A stretch of 64,000 nt of DNA from Bradyrhizobium sp. PSBB068 (lineage in GTDB: Bacteria > Pseudomonadota > Alphaproteobacteria > Rhizobiales > Xanthobacteraceae): positions 3,348,001 through 3,412,000 of the forward strand of contig CP069300.1 of NCBI GenBank assembly GCA_016839165.1. Direction: 5' to 3'. The notes beneath the pieces were generated by a model. It searched no databases, was not told where the DNA came from, and saw nothing but the letters and a program-made list of their open reading frames with translations. Each line of letters begins with the position of its first letter. Position 1 is the first letter of the stretch. The position numbers and the translations under genes were made by a program. This document shows, one piece after another, positions 24,324-31,405 of the stretch.

Positions 24324-24581
24324 ATGGCTCTAGGGTCCAAGAAGCGCGAAACGCGCAAATCGCTGCGTCAGTCCGGCTGGATCACGCTCGACGGCGGATT
24401 CGCCGCGCGGCCGTGCGTGGTCGAGGACATTTCCTCGTCGGGCGCAAAAATCACGGTCCAGGACAACAACTCGCTGCCGGCCAAGCTGCGGCTGGCGTTT
24501 TCGCGCGACGCCCGCACCGGGCGCGCCTGCGAGGTGGTCTGGCGCGAGGGCAAGACGTTCGGCGTCAAATTCGTGCGCTAG
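24324..24581 (+). CDS. PilZ domain protein
   Basis: An 85-residue single-domain PilZ protein (GTG 24321 is an alternative start). The motifs are degenerate but legible: KRETRKSLRQSG stands where RxxxR occurs, followed by VEDISSSGAKI, matching (D/N)xSxxG. PilZ domains bind cyclic di-GMP; stand-alone members usually act on motility or exopolysaccharide machinery. A second possible PilZ module opens the GGDEF protein at 45.3 kb. Confidence 0.8.
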   Translation: MALGSKKRETRKSLRQSGWITLDGGFAARPCVVEDISSSGAKITVQDNNSLPAKLRLAFSRDARTGRACEVVWREGKTFGVKFVR

Positions 24582-24613
24582 CCTCTTTTTGCTGCGCGCG
24601 ATACAAGGGGCGG

Positions 24614-24859
24614 ATGCGCAAGACCTGTTTTGCCGTCATCGCCGTCCTGCTCCCCGCCACCGCGTTCGCGCAAACCGGCGATCGCCGCAATTTCCAGACG
24701 CCACCCGATGCCGGCAAGATGTTGCCGTCAAAATCCGCGACGCGGAGCAATCCCTGCGCGTCGTACGGAGCGGGCTTCGTCAAGGTCGAAGGCACCGACA
24801 CCTGCGTGAAGCTCGGCGGCGGCATCAGTGTCGGTGCGGGGATGTCCAGCGGACGTTGA
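24614..24859 (+). CDS. Small exported protein resembling a porin N-terminus
   Basis: 81 residues from ATG 24614, with AAGGGG five to six bases upstream, and a signal peptide ending AFA before QTG. The C-terminal part SYGAGFVKVEGTDTCVKLGG resembles the start of rhizobial Porin_2 proteins (SLYGAGFYYIPGTDTCIKIG-type), where two cysteines frame the first strand. Here Cys48 and Cys63 are kept but the protein ends 18 residues later. It is either a porin fragment turned into a free secreted microprotein or an independent small envelope protein. Confidence 0.65.
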   Translation: MRKTCFAVIAVLLPATAFAQTGDRRNFQTPPDAGKMLPSKSATRSNPCASYGAGFVKVEGTDTCVKLGGGISVGAGMSSGR

Positions 24860-24860
24860 A

Positions 24861-24905
24861 GCATGATCCGGAAAAGTGCGAAGCGGTTTTCCGAAAAGAT
24901 CATGC
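24861..24905. repeat. Short dispersed palindromic repeat, copy 2
   Basis: GCATGATCC and GATCATGC arms around GTGCGAAGCGGTTTTCCG. It lies between the porin-like gene and the GST gene (convergent ends). Confidence 0.75.
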
Positions 24906-24921
24906 TCTAACGCCTTGCCGC

Positions 24922-25563
24922 TCAGGACATCGGCGGTGCGACGATGCGCACGAAGGCCGGCCGCTGCGCGATCTCGCCGAACCAGCGTTCGAGATGGGGC
25001 AGCTTCGGCTTGGTGACACCCTCGACGCCGAACCAGCGCCGCGCGAAGGCGCCGAGCGCGATGTCGGCGATGGTGAACTGTTCGCCCTCGATGAAGCGAC
25101 GGCTCGCCAGCTGCGCCTCGGCAACGCGCCACACCACGCCCCCGGCGTCGGCGTCCTTCTGGATCTGAACCATGTCGCGCTGCTCCGGCGGCGTGCGCAC
25201 CAGCCCCCAGAACACCGGGCGGTCGACCGGCTGCAGCGTCGACAGTGTCCAGTCGAGCCAGCGGTCGACGGCAGCGCGCGCCTTCGGCGCCTGAGGATAG
25301 ACCGGCGAGCTCTGGCCGTAGGCCATGCAGAGATAGCGCATCACCGAATTGGATTCCCACAGCACATAGTCGCCGTCGACCAGCGTCGGGATGCGGCCGT
25401 TCGGATTCATCCCGAGATAGTCGGGCTGATCGTTCTTGCCGAACTGCATGCCGGCGTCGATGCGCTGATAGGGCAGGTCGAGCTCGGCGAGACACCAGAG
25501 CACCTTCTGCACATTGACCGAATTGGCCCGGCCCCAGATCGTCAGTTGCGGCTTGCTGTCCAT
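24922..25563 (-). CDS. Glutathione S-transferase family protein
   Basis: 213 residues: a thioredoxin-fold N-terminal domain (LTIWGRANSVNVQKVLWCL, with Ser15/Asn positions at the GSH-activating site; NPNGRIPTLVDGDYVLWES with the cis-Pro and Glu-Ser glutathione contacts) and a helical C-terminal domain with the capping motif FTIADIALG. It conjugates or reduces substrates with glutathione in the cytosol; the substrate is unknown. It stands alone, convergent with the porin-like gene. Confidence 0.9.
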   Translation of the reverse strand: MDSKPQLTIWGRANSVNVQKVLWCLAELDLPYQRIDAGMQFGKNDQPDYLGMNPNGRIPTLVDGDYVLWESNSVMRYLCMAYGQSSPVYPQAPKARAAVDRWLDWTLSTLQPVDRPVFWGLVRTPPEQRDMVQIQKDADAGGVVWRVAEAQLASRRFIEGEQFTIADIALGAFARRWFGVEGVTKPKLPHLERWFGEIAQRPAFVRIVAPPMS

Positions 25564-25647
25564 CACGCGATTCTTCCCGCTGTCGTGCTTTGCGGCGTTC
25601 TTAGCCGAAACGCCGTGGAAAAGCGCGGTGTGAATTGTATCGAGAGC

Positions 25648-25681
25648 AAAAAAGAAGGCCCCGCCGCATTGCGGCGGAGCC
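25648..25681 (-). terminator. Intrinsic terminator of the 26-residue peptide gene
   Basis: On the minus strand GGCTCCGCCGC and GCGGCGGGGCC pair (one mismatch) around a three-base loop and are followed by TTCTTTTTT. It lies 28 bases after the TGA of the microprotein gene. Confidence 0.85.
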
Positions 25682-25709
25682 TCGTCGAATCGCACGCGTC
25701 AAAACGCAG

Positions 25710-25790
25710 TCAGTGACCGAACAGCAACCACAGCACGATGATCACCGGGATCGGCACACCCAACAGCCAAAGCAAAATTCCTTTTCCCAT
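25710..25790 (-). CDS. 26-residue hydrophobic membrane peptide, SD sequestered in hairpin
   Basis: ATG 25788-25790 encodes MGKGILLWLLGVPIPV, then a second hydrophobic stretch (IIVLWLLF) ending GH, almost entirely one membrane-spanning segment with a central Pro-x-Pro kink and one lysine. The Shine-Dalgarno GAGGAGG is seven to ten bases upstream but forms one arm of a perfect 11-bp hairpin (25794-25828), and a strong intrinsic terminator follows the stop. A monocistronic mRNA, tiny hydrophobic product and hidden ribosome site resemble type I toxins or stress-regulated membrane peptides. I recognise no named family. Confidence 0.75.
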   Translation of the reverse strand: MGKGILLWLLGVPIPVIIVLWLLFGH

Positions 25791-25793
25791 CTC

Positions 25794-25828
25794 GTTGCCT
25801 CCTCGGGTTCAATGCATGAGGAGGCAAC
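25794..25828 (-). promoter_or_regulatory. Hairpin masking the Shine-Dalgarno of the 26-residue peptide
   Basis: In transcript order GTTGCCTCCTC (25828-25818), a 13-base loop, then GAGGAGGCAAC (25804-25794), all 11 pairs matched. The second arm is the Shine-Dalgarno. The loop contains a minimal ATG-CAT-TGA frame. As drawn, translation needs the stem to be opened by heat, a factor or another RNA. Confidence 0.8.
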
Positions 25829-25928
25829 TTCAACGGTTGCGAGGGGTTCCTAACGATCGCTCCGCGCCTGACCGACCGCGAAAGACGGACAGGAACTTGC
25901 GCGTGGGCGCGGCGTTTACTTTCGCGTC

Positions 25929-26381
25929 TTACCAGTGACCGGTGTTGGGCATCGAGGCCCACGGTTCGGCCGGCGGCTTCGGATCACCCTTCTGCAGGAT
26001 CTCGATCGAGTGCAGGTCGGGCGAACGCACGAACGCCATGTTGCCGTCGCGCGGCGGGCGATTGATGGTGACGCCCATCTTCATCAGCTTCTCGCAGGTC
26101 GCGTAGATGTCGTCGACCTCGTAGGCGAGATGACCGAAATGGCGGTCCTCGCCGTATTTCTCCTCGTCCCAATTATAGGTCAGCTCGACCAGCGGCGCGC
26201 CGCGGCTCTGCGGCAGCGACTTGAGCAGATGGAGGTCTTCTTCCGCGCAGAGAAACACCAGCGTGAAGCGGCCCTTGTCATTGTCGATGCGGCGCACTTC
26301 CTTCAGCCCGAGCGCGTCCTGATAGAATTTCATTGCGACGTCGAGATTGCGGACGCGCAGCATGGTGTGCAGATAGCGCAT
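25929..26381 (-). CDS. gloA: Lactoylglutathione lyase (glyoxalase I)
   Basis: A 150-residue VOC-fold enzyme turning the methylglyoxal-glutathione hemithioacetal into S-lactoylglutathione. Expected metal ligands and signatures: His5 (RYLHTMLRV), the EL.YN-type region (LVELTYNWDEEKYG), HFGHLAYEVDD and Glu in HSIEILQKG. Length and order match bacterial Ni-type GloA plus a short C-terminal tail rich in Pro and Trp. Lies upstream of the microprotein gene on the same strand, with about 138 bases between. Confidence 0.93.
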   Translation of the reverse strand: MRYLHTMLRVRNLDVAMKFYQDALGLKEVRRIDNDKGRFTLVFLCAEEDLHLLKSLPQSRGAPLVELTYNWDEEKYGEDRHFGHLAYEVDDIYATCEKLMKMGVTINRPPRDGNMAFVRSPDLHSIEILQKGDPKPPAEPWASMPNTGHW

Positions 26382-26574
26382 TTTTTCCTCCTGGCAGATT
26401 CAGAGAGTCTTGCAGAGATGCTTGGCGGGATGGTCCGGGAGGGAAAATAGCAGCAAATCGCATCAAGGGGCAGCTCTAACCTGCGGATCTGCCCTGCGGG
26501 CGTTCGCGCTTTCCCGCCACTCATTCGCGATTGTGTGAAGGCCTTATCCCTAGGTCAGCGTCGGCCGGTGGGCC

Positions 26575-26808
26575 TTACCGAGCCTCGGCGCGCTGAGCGA
26601 TGTTCCGGATCACGCAGGCGATGAACCAGATGACGAGAGCGAACAGCAGTCCGGCGTACAGGCCGAAGAAGGGGCGGTAGGTGTTGCCGCTCAGATATCG
26701 CGCGATCTCGGCGAACTGAAAGAATGCGATGCTGCCGAACCAGATCAGCCGCACCAACCATTTCCACATGATCGGCGCGAGATCGGCTGACCAGTGGTCT
26801 TCTGACAT
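26575..26808 (-). CDS. Small two-helix membrane protein
   Basis: 77 residues from ATG 26808 (GGGGCAG upstream; an in-frame ATG at 26844 is less likely). It has two hydrophobic segments, WLVRLIWFGSIAFFQFAEIA and GLYAGLLFALVIWFIACVI, each with aromatic belts, and a short basic tail. No family recognised. Confidence 0.6.
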   Translation of the reverse strand: MSEDHWSADLAPIMWKWLVRLIWFGSIAFFQFAEIARYLSGNTYRPFFGLYAGLLFALVIWFIACVIRNIAQRAEAR

Positions 26809-26926
26809 GCGCTGCCCCTGTTGCGACACCTTGCTAGCACTCAAGTGGTTGCCGCCCGATTGGCGCGGTAGCTAAAGCTTTATGCGCCGCCGGCATCGCC
26901 GCAAGCATATGCCGCAAGCGATACGA

Positions 26927-26964
26927 GAAAGCCCCGCCCGGGAAAATTCCGGAACGGGGCTTTC
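26927..26964. terminator. Terminator-like hairpin
   Basis: GAAAGCCCCG and CGGGGCTTTC arms (10 bp) with an inner CCGG/CCGG stem. Only short A/T tails flank it, so direction and efficiency are unclear. Confidence 0.45.
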
Positions 26965-27056
26965 GTGGTCGAGCCTTGGAGGCACTCGCTTCTATCCCAT
27001 CGAATGGCCACGACTGCCAATCAAGGACGCGCGAGGTTGGACATCCTCTAGAAAGC

Positions 27057-27083
27057 AAAAACCCCGCGAGCGGGCTCGCGGGG
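27057..27083 (-). terminator. Intrinsic terminator
   Basis: On the minus strand CCCCGCGAG-CCCG-CTCGCGGGG (9-bp perfect stem) is followed by five T. Its upstream partner on that strand is the 57-residue gene or an RNA starting in between. Confidence 0.7.
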
Positions 27084-27170
27084 TCTGATGCCGACCGGCC
27101 TTGGGGTGATCATGCCGGCAACGGGACACCCAACGGTGCTCGTGGCGAAAGGTTCCGGCATCCGAAAATA

Positions 27171-27200
27171 GAAAGCCCCGCAGGCTGGATGCGGGCTTTC
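27171..27200 (-). terminator. Terminator-like hairpin
   Basis: GAAAGCCCGC and GCGGGGCTTTC (one bulged base) with the T-rich tail TCTATTTT on the minus strand. Confidence 0.5.
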
Positions 27201-27202
27201 CC

Positions 27203-27244
27203 AGTTGACGGACTGGGGATCTCTCAGGGCGTGAGCCGTCAACT
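27203..27244. other. 9-bp perfect inverted repeat
   Basis: AGTTGACGG (27203-27211) and CCGTCAACT (27236-27244) flank 24 bases; directly next to the 27171-27200 hairpin. It could be an additional RNA stem or a protein site. Confidence 0.4.
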
Positions 27245-27280
27245 GTTGGGGACCAAACTTAAGGTTGAATTTGTAAAATG

Positions 27281-27356
27281 CAACAGCGCCGCGTAGACGG
27301 AATATCCTCGTCCCACAGCGCTGCGCCAAACGCTGGGCCCTGAAATCCCCCAGCGC
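27281..27356. ncRNA. Candidate structured RNA motif, copy 1
   Basis: Aligns over 76 positions with 32281-32353, about three-quarters identical. Stem A (CAGCGC 27284-27289 with GCGCTG 27318-27323, plus inner GACG/CGTC) caps a loop beginning GAATAT; stem B (CGCTGGG 27331-27337 with CCCAGCG 27349-27355) caps the loop CCCTGAAATCC. Stem sequences differ between copies while pairing is kept. Strand is not certain. It might match a known Rhizobiales RNA family; this was not searched. Confidence 0.5.
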
Positions 27357-27430
27357 AATTGTGTCTTCGCACGGCGCGAAAGGTTCAAAGGAAAGACCGG
27401 GCGAGCGGACGTCGTTGCCCGCTTGCGACC

Positions 27431-27604
27431 TCACACCTTGATGTCGAGCATGGCCTCGACGGCGTCGCGGTCGGCCTTGTTCTTGGCCGCGAAGACGTCA
27501 AGCACATCGGCGCTGATGATACGCGGCTGCTCCTTCGCCGTCTGATCGACGACGAGCTGCACCCTGGCGTGTGTCACTTCGGCAGGTACGGGGTAAATGA
27601 GCAT
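27431..27604 (-). CDS. Small conserved-looking protein, 57 residues
   Basis: ATG 27604 is preceded by an excellent Shine-Dalgarno (GGAGGGAG). The product is a soluble mixed alpha/beta peptide: MLIYPVPAEVTHARVQLVV, then RIISADVLDVFAAKNKADRD and AVEAMLDIKV. No family recognised. A GGAAC...CGTT pair (27670-27647, 15-base gap) lies upstream, reminiscent of general-stress EcfG promoters, though the usual gap is 16-17. Confidence 0.65.
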   Translation of the reverse strand: MLIYPVPAEVTHARVQLVVDQTAKEQPRIISADVLDVFAAKNKADRDAVEAMLDIKV

Positions 27605-27771
27605 GGCTCGCTCCCTCCGGCGGTCGAACCTTGTCAGGGCTTTCTTAACGGATTCTTGACGTCCGGTTCCGCGCTTTCGGCCCGAATCGGCGGCCGGACG
27701 GTATCGGCGTGCTCGTGCGCCGCCCGGCTTGGCGTCATACTGCGGACTTTCGCGACCAGACGACGCGATCG

Positions 27772-28119
27772 GTGCGGAACGGGCCCTATTCGATCCATAT
27801 CCATATGACCGACGGCGTGCGTGGCCGTGATAGCGGCATCCTGAACCTGCGGGACGGTCTTCTGATCGGCGGGGGGCCGTATTTCTGGTCAATCGGTCCC
27901 TACAGGGCCGGCGAGGGCACCTGGAAGGGACACCTCAGGACCAACCAGCATTCGACGTTTTCTGATCCGTTCACCCGGCTGCTGTTCGCCGGGCAGGAGG
28001 TGACGAGCGGCTTCTCCGGCACTTTCAGCGGCGACCGGGCAGAGGTGTTCGGGCCGGTGCCGGTTGGAATCCGCAGCCTGAGCTTCCAGGCGACCCCGAA
28101 GCACCTGGCGGACGTTTGA
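27772..28119 (+). CDS. GrlR-like regulatory protein
   Basis: 115 residues from GTG 27772 (the frame opens upstream at 27709). The text NGPYSIHIHMTDGVRGRDSG followed by ILNLRDGLLIGGGPYFWSIG matches the small beta-barrel family related to GrlR, the negative regulator of type III secretion in enteric pathogens, which is widespread in rhizobia as GrlR family regulatory proteins. No type III genes are in the window, so its partner is unknown. No clear Shine-Dalgarno. Confidence 0.6.
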   Translation: MRNGPYSIHIHMTDGVRGRDSGILNLRDGLLIGGGPYFWSIGPYRAGEGTWKGHLRTNQHSTFSDPFTRLLFAGQEVTSGFSGTFSGDRAEVFGPVPVGIRSLSFQATPKHLADV

Positions 28120-28365
28120 TCGGGCTGGCTGTGGACGAGTGCGCAGCAAGAGCCGGGGTCCGTTGAGGAAACGGGCCCTGCGCCCCTGTGAATTTGCTGC
28201 GGACAAGCGTGGGATATGTTGTGGATTCCACGGCAGGCCGGCGCTGCAGGGCATATCGCCCGCGGCGCCGTATCGGACCACCGCTAACCCTACCGAGTTA
28301 GGTTAAGAGTGGCATGGCGTTGCCACCACCTGCGATTGCAGTTGAGATGGCTGCAGGTGACAGCC

Positions 28366-28551
28366 ATGATGCCATCGTTCCATAGCGCTGATCGACCGAC
28401 CCACCGGCGCGTGATGATGGTGGGCTTGCTCTTCTGTTCCGTCTTTGTGGTGATCAGCTTCTGGCTTAGGCCGCAGCCCGAGAGCGGCAAGGTGCTCGCG
28501 AAGGCGGACCGGCTCGTCCGGACGGCGGGAGAGGCGCGCAAGGCAAATTGA
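28366..28551 (+). CDS. Small single-pass membrane protein, 61 residues
   Basis: ATG 28366 follows AGGTGACAGCC. A short basic N-terminus leads into one membrane helix (VGLLFCSVFVVISFWLR) and a charged C-terminal helix (GKVLAKADRLVRTAGEARKA). Convergent with the 33-residue microprotein gene, 25 bases apart; an inverted repeat GCTGCCA/TGGCAGC (28553-28589) spans both ends. Function unknown. Confidence 0.5.
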   Translation: MMPSFHSADRPTHRRVMMVGLLFCSVFVVISFWLRPQPESGKVLAKADRLVRTAGEARKAN

Positions 28552-28576
28552 GGCTGCCAACGGAGAGGTCCGGCGG

Positions 28577-28678
28577 TCAGTCTGGCAGCTTCCCGTTCGG
28601 ATGCTTGTGATACATCGCAATGCCGATGAAGCCGGCAAAGGCCATCACGTTCAGCAGCAGTTCCATCCACGCCGGCAT
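28577..28678 (-). CDS. 33-residue membrane microprotein
   Basis: ATG 28678 is preceded by GCGAGGTTGGC. The peptide has a hydrophobic core MELLLNVMAFAGFIGIAMY followed by HKHPNGKLPD, a one-helix protein with a polar tail. GC3-rich codons and Shine-Dalgarno support a gene; no family is recognised. Confidence 0.5.
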   Translation of the reverse strand: MPAWMELLLNVMAFAGFIGIAMYHKHPNGKLPD

Positions 28679-28849
28679 CGATGCCAACCTCGCTCACATC
28701 AGAGCTAATCACTGAGGTTGTGTTTTTGTTCCGGCGCTAACCGATGGTAGCTTTGCGCTATCGCATGGCTGGGGTACCGGAACAGACTTTTGCAGCAACC
28801 ATCCCCGTCCGGCCGCGTTGGTGCACATCACCACGTGAGGAGGTTGCGC

Positions 28850-29119
28850 ATGAAAAAGACATTGGCAGTTCTGGCGACCGTTGCGACGGTTGGCGCAACG
28901 ATGGTCACCGCGCCGGCGCAGGCGCGCGGCATCGGTCCCGGCCTGGCTTTCGGTCTGGCCGCCGGTGCACTCGCGGCAGGCGCGGCCGGCGCGTACTACG
29001 GCCCACGCTATTATGGGCCCGGCTACGGTTATTACGGCCCGCGTTACGGTTACTACGACGACGGTTACGCCTACTATCGCCCGTATTACCGGCACCACTA
29101 CTATCGCCATTATTGGTAA
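28850..29119 (+). CDS. Gly/Tyr-rich exported protein
   Basis: 89 residues from ATG 28850 with GTGAGGAGG upstream. The signal peptide ends APAQA before RGIG. A Gly/Ala-rich hydrophobic segment (FGLAAGALAAGAAGA) is followed by a Tyr-Gly-Arg-Pro repeat region (YYGPRYYGPGYGYYGPRYGY) ending in His/Tyr (HHYYRHYW). Such YG-rich small proteins are common in rhizobial envelopes; the repeats suggest a surface or matrix role. Compare the GRGWGY protein at 33.7 kb. Confidence 0.7.
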   Translation: MKKTLAVLATVATVGATMVTAPAQARGIGPGLAFGLAAGALAAGAAGAYYGPRYYGPGYGYYGPRYGYYDDGYAYYRPYYRHHYYRHYW

Positions 29120-29219
29120 CGGCGGCGAGCCCGGAGCACATCGCTCCGGGCTTTCTCAATTGCGCGTCACGACGTGATCGCGGGCGAACGATCGTATCGT
29201 CGCGGTGGTCGGCGCGGCA

Positions 29220-29381
29220 TCAGGCGCTCCTGCGCTGAAATCCACTCCAGACATTGCCGAGCGTGTTGTCGTAATACTCCTGGCGGTCGCGCTCGAACCT
29301 CTGCTGCGTCGCCCTGAAGCTGGCAACGCGTGCGACGATCTCCTCGCGCTCGCGCGCGGCACTGTCTTCCCGATCGGTCAT
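29220..29381 (-). CDS. Small charged helical protein, 53 residues
   Basis: ATG 29381 with GAGGATGGG upstream. Almost entirely charged and probably one long helix: REREEIVARVASFRATQQRF then ERDRQEYYDNTLGNVW. No signal or membrane segment. Function unknown; the real start is chosen over longer frames because upstream residues are Arg-rich shadow sequence. Confidence 0.55.
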   Translation of the reverse strand: MTDREDSAAREREEIVARVASFRATQQRFERDRQEYYDNTLGNVWSGFQRRSA

Positions 29382-29569
29382 TGCCCATCCTCGTCGTATT
29401 GGTCCTATCCCACGCGCATTGGCATCATTGAATTGGGCGTCAATGCGGAGCAGGCAGTGCAGGAATGTGATGATGCTGGGGCGGAAGCGACCGCGCCGGT
29501 GCCATCGCCCTCGAGCTCGCAATCGGTCAAGCCGTGCTATAATCGCGGCCGCCAACCGGAATATTTCCA

Positions 29570-30346
29570 GTGATCGCAAAAGACTCGATTGCAAAAGACT
29601 TGCGCAGCGGCGTCGAGCGGCTTGGCGACATGATCGCCGAGGCATCGTCGATCGTCCCCTTCACCGGTGCGGGTATCTCCACCGAGTGCGGCATTCCAGA
29701 CTTCCGCTCGCCCGGCGGGCTGTGGACGCGCAACCGGCCGATCCCGTTCGACGAGTTCGTCGCCAGTCAGGAGGCGCGCGACGAGTCATGGCGGCGCCGC
29801 TTTGCGATGGAGCCGACATTTGCGGCAGCCAAGCCCGGGCGCGGGCATCGTGCGCTCGCCTCGCTGTACCGGGCAGGCAAGATTCCCGGCATCATCACCC
29901 AGAACATCGACAATCTGCACCAGGCGTCGGGCTTCAAGGCCGATGACGTCATCGAGCTGCACGGCAACACCACCTACGCCCGCTGCATCGGTTGCGGCAA
30001 AGCCTACGAGCTCTCGTGGGTGAAACTGCACTTCGACAAGACTGGCGCTGCACCCGACTGCTCCGAGTGCGGCGATCCGGTGAAGACCGCGACGATCTCG
30101 TTCGGACAGTCGATGCCGGAGGATGCGATGCGCCGCGCGGCGGAACTCGCCAGGGATTGCGACCTGTTGCTGGCGATCGGGTCGTCGCTGGTGGTGTGGC
30201 CCGCCGCGGGTTTTCCGATGATGGCCAAGGAGAGCGGCGCTCGGCTCGTGATCATCAACAACGAGCCGACCGATCAGGACGACATCGCCGACCTGGTGAT
30301 CCGCCACGACATCGGCGACACGCTTGGTCCTTTCGTAGGCAATTGA
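29570..30346 (+). CDS. NAD-dependent protein deacetylase/deacylase (Sir2 family)
   Basis: A 258-residue sirtuin. NAD-binding and catalytic motifs: [26 protein letters not shown] and the catalytic His in ELHGN. A Zn ribbon is formed by Cys-x2-Cys pairs (CIGCGKA and CSECGDP), then [11 protein letters not shown] and [13 protein letters not shown]. Start is GTG 29570 (no good Shine-Dalgarno; ATG 29630 would lose the first helix). It removes acyl groups from lysines in the cytosol, for example on acyl-CoA synthetases. Confidence 0.92.
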   Translation: MIAKDSIAKDLRSGVERLGDMIAEASSIVPFTGAGISTECGIPDFRSPGGLWTRNRPIPFDEFVASQEARDESWRRRFAMEPTFAAAKPGRGHRALASLYRAGKIPGIITQNIDNLHQASGFKADDVIELHGNTTYARCIGCGKAYELSWVKLHFDKTGAAPDCSECGDPVKTATISFGQSMPEDAMRRAAELARDCDLLLAIGSSLVVWPAAGFPMMAKESGARLVIINNEPTDQDDIADLVIRHDIGDTLGPFVGN

Positions 30347-30545
30347 TGCCCGATTGATTCGCGGCTGTGCAAGCCTGTTCATAGTTCCCGATAGAATCGT
30401 TTTTTAGCTATGCCCCGCAAGCGGGAGTGTTATCTTTTGGTTGAGAGATTCGCGCAGCGTCCAAACGAGTTGGTGATGGAGAGCAGCGTGTACAGGGTGC
30501 GCCGCAATGTCGGCGCTCCGCATTTGATGTGTGGGGTCCGGGGTC

Positions 30546-31208
30546 ATGGGGTCGGACGGATTTGAGTCCAAGAAGCTCGGCGGACCGCCGATCGGCGGAG
30601 TTGGGCAAAGCAGGATTGGACAGGGCGAGTTCGGCAGCGCGCCGCGCGATCCGGCGATGGATGCCTTCTCCGGTCTCGGCGATGTGGCGGCCAACCTCGT
30701 CGAAGTCTCCGGCGTCATCAAATGGTTCGACGCTTCGAAGGGATACGGCTTCATCGTCCCTGACAATGGCTGGCCGGACATCCTGCTGCATGTGACGGTG
30801 CTCCGGCGCGACGGCCATCAGACCGCCTACGAGGGCGCGCGCCTCGTCGTCGAATGCGTGCAGCGTGCGAAGGGCTATCAGGCCTTCCGCATCGTCTCGA
30901 TGGACGAGTCGACCGCGATTCATCCGGCGCAGATGCTGCCGCCGCGGACCCACGTCACGGTGACCGCGACCAGCGGGCTCGAGCGCGCGCAGGTCAAGTG
31001 GTTCAACCGGCTGCGCGGCTTCGGCTTCGTGACCTGCGGCGAGGGCACGCCGGACATCTTCGTGCACATGGAAACGCTGCGCCGCTTCGGCATGACCGAG
31101 CTGCGTCCCGGCCAGTATGTGCTGGTGCGGTTCGGGCCCGGCTCCAAGGGCATGATGGCCGCCGAGATCCATCCGGAGACCGGCCCGTCGGCGCTGTCGT
31201 CGCACTGA
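30546..31208 (+). CDS. Cold-shock protein with two CSD domains
   Basis: 220 residues from ATG 30546. Two cold-shock domains are visible: VSGVIKWFDASKGYGFIVP (about 53-71, RNP1 GYGFI) and ERAQVKWFNRLRGFGFVT (about 147-164, RNP1 GFGFV). The first ~50 residues are Gly-rich and disordered. Double-CSD proteins are found in alphaproteobacteria and bind single-stranded nucleic acid. The ~200-base upstream region contains a CCCGC-AA-GCGGG hairpin (about 30413-30424) that could be part of a structured 5' leader. Confidence 0.88.
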   Translation: MGSDGFESKKLGGPPIGGVGQSRIGQGEFGSAPRDPAMDAFSGLGDVAANLVEVSGVIKWFDASKGYGFIVPDNGWPDILLHVTVLRRDGHQTAYEGARLVVECVQRAKGYQAFRIVSMDESTAIHPAQMLPPRTHVTVTATSGLERAQVKWFNRLRGFGFVTCGEGTPDIFVHMETLRRFGMTELRPGQYVLVRFGPGSKGMMAAEIHPETGPSALSSH

Positions 31209-31276
31209 GCATGATCCGGACCCGGAGGGCCGCGTTAGCGCAAAGTGCGAAGCGGTTTTCCGAACAGATCATGCTC
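31207..31276. repeat. Short dispersed palindromic repeat, copy 3
   Basis: GAGCATGATCCG and AGATCATGCTC arms with the shared core GTGCGAAGCGGTTTTCCGA; about 20 extra bases are present in the left half relative to copy 2. It starts at the stop codon of the cold-shock gene. Confidence 0.7.
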
Positions 31277-31405
31277 AAACAAGACCTCCGGTTGTCGTCC
31301 TGACGGAAACGTGAGGCGCCGGCGAGCCTCCAGGGCTCTGGCATTTGCCGCAATCATCGGGTTAGGGTCCGCCGGAAAAATCTTCCCCGGTGTGAGTATT
31401 TGTCG

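Larger units (their letters stand above)
26809..27430. other. Structured non-coding region with terminator-like hairpins and an RNA motif
   Basis: 622 bases with no convincing ORF but unusual structure: hairpins at 26927-26964, 27057-27083, 27171-27200 and 27203-27244 and the two-stem motif at 27281-27356. The 27057 and 27171 hairpins have T-rich tails on the minus strand, so one or more minus-strand transcripts (either the 57-residue gene's 3' end or a separate small RNA) probably end here. Confidence 0.55.

Noticed and set aside
25892..25916. GGAAC-N16-CGTTT, an EcfG general-stress promoter match on the plus strand
   Set aside because: It points into gloA antisense and away from the 26-residue peptide gene; without RNA data it may be chance.
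27004..27051. 15-codon ORF before a terminator
   Set aside because: The nearest Shine-Dalgarno is about 18 bases away and the peptide has no distinctive features.
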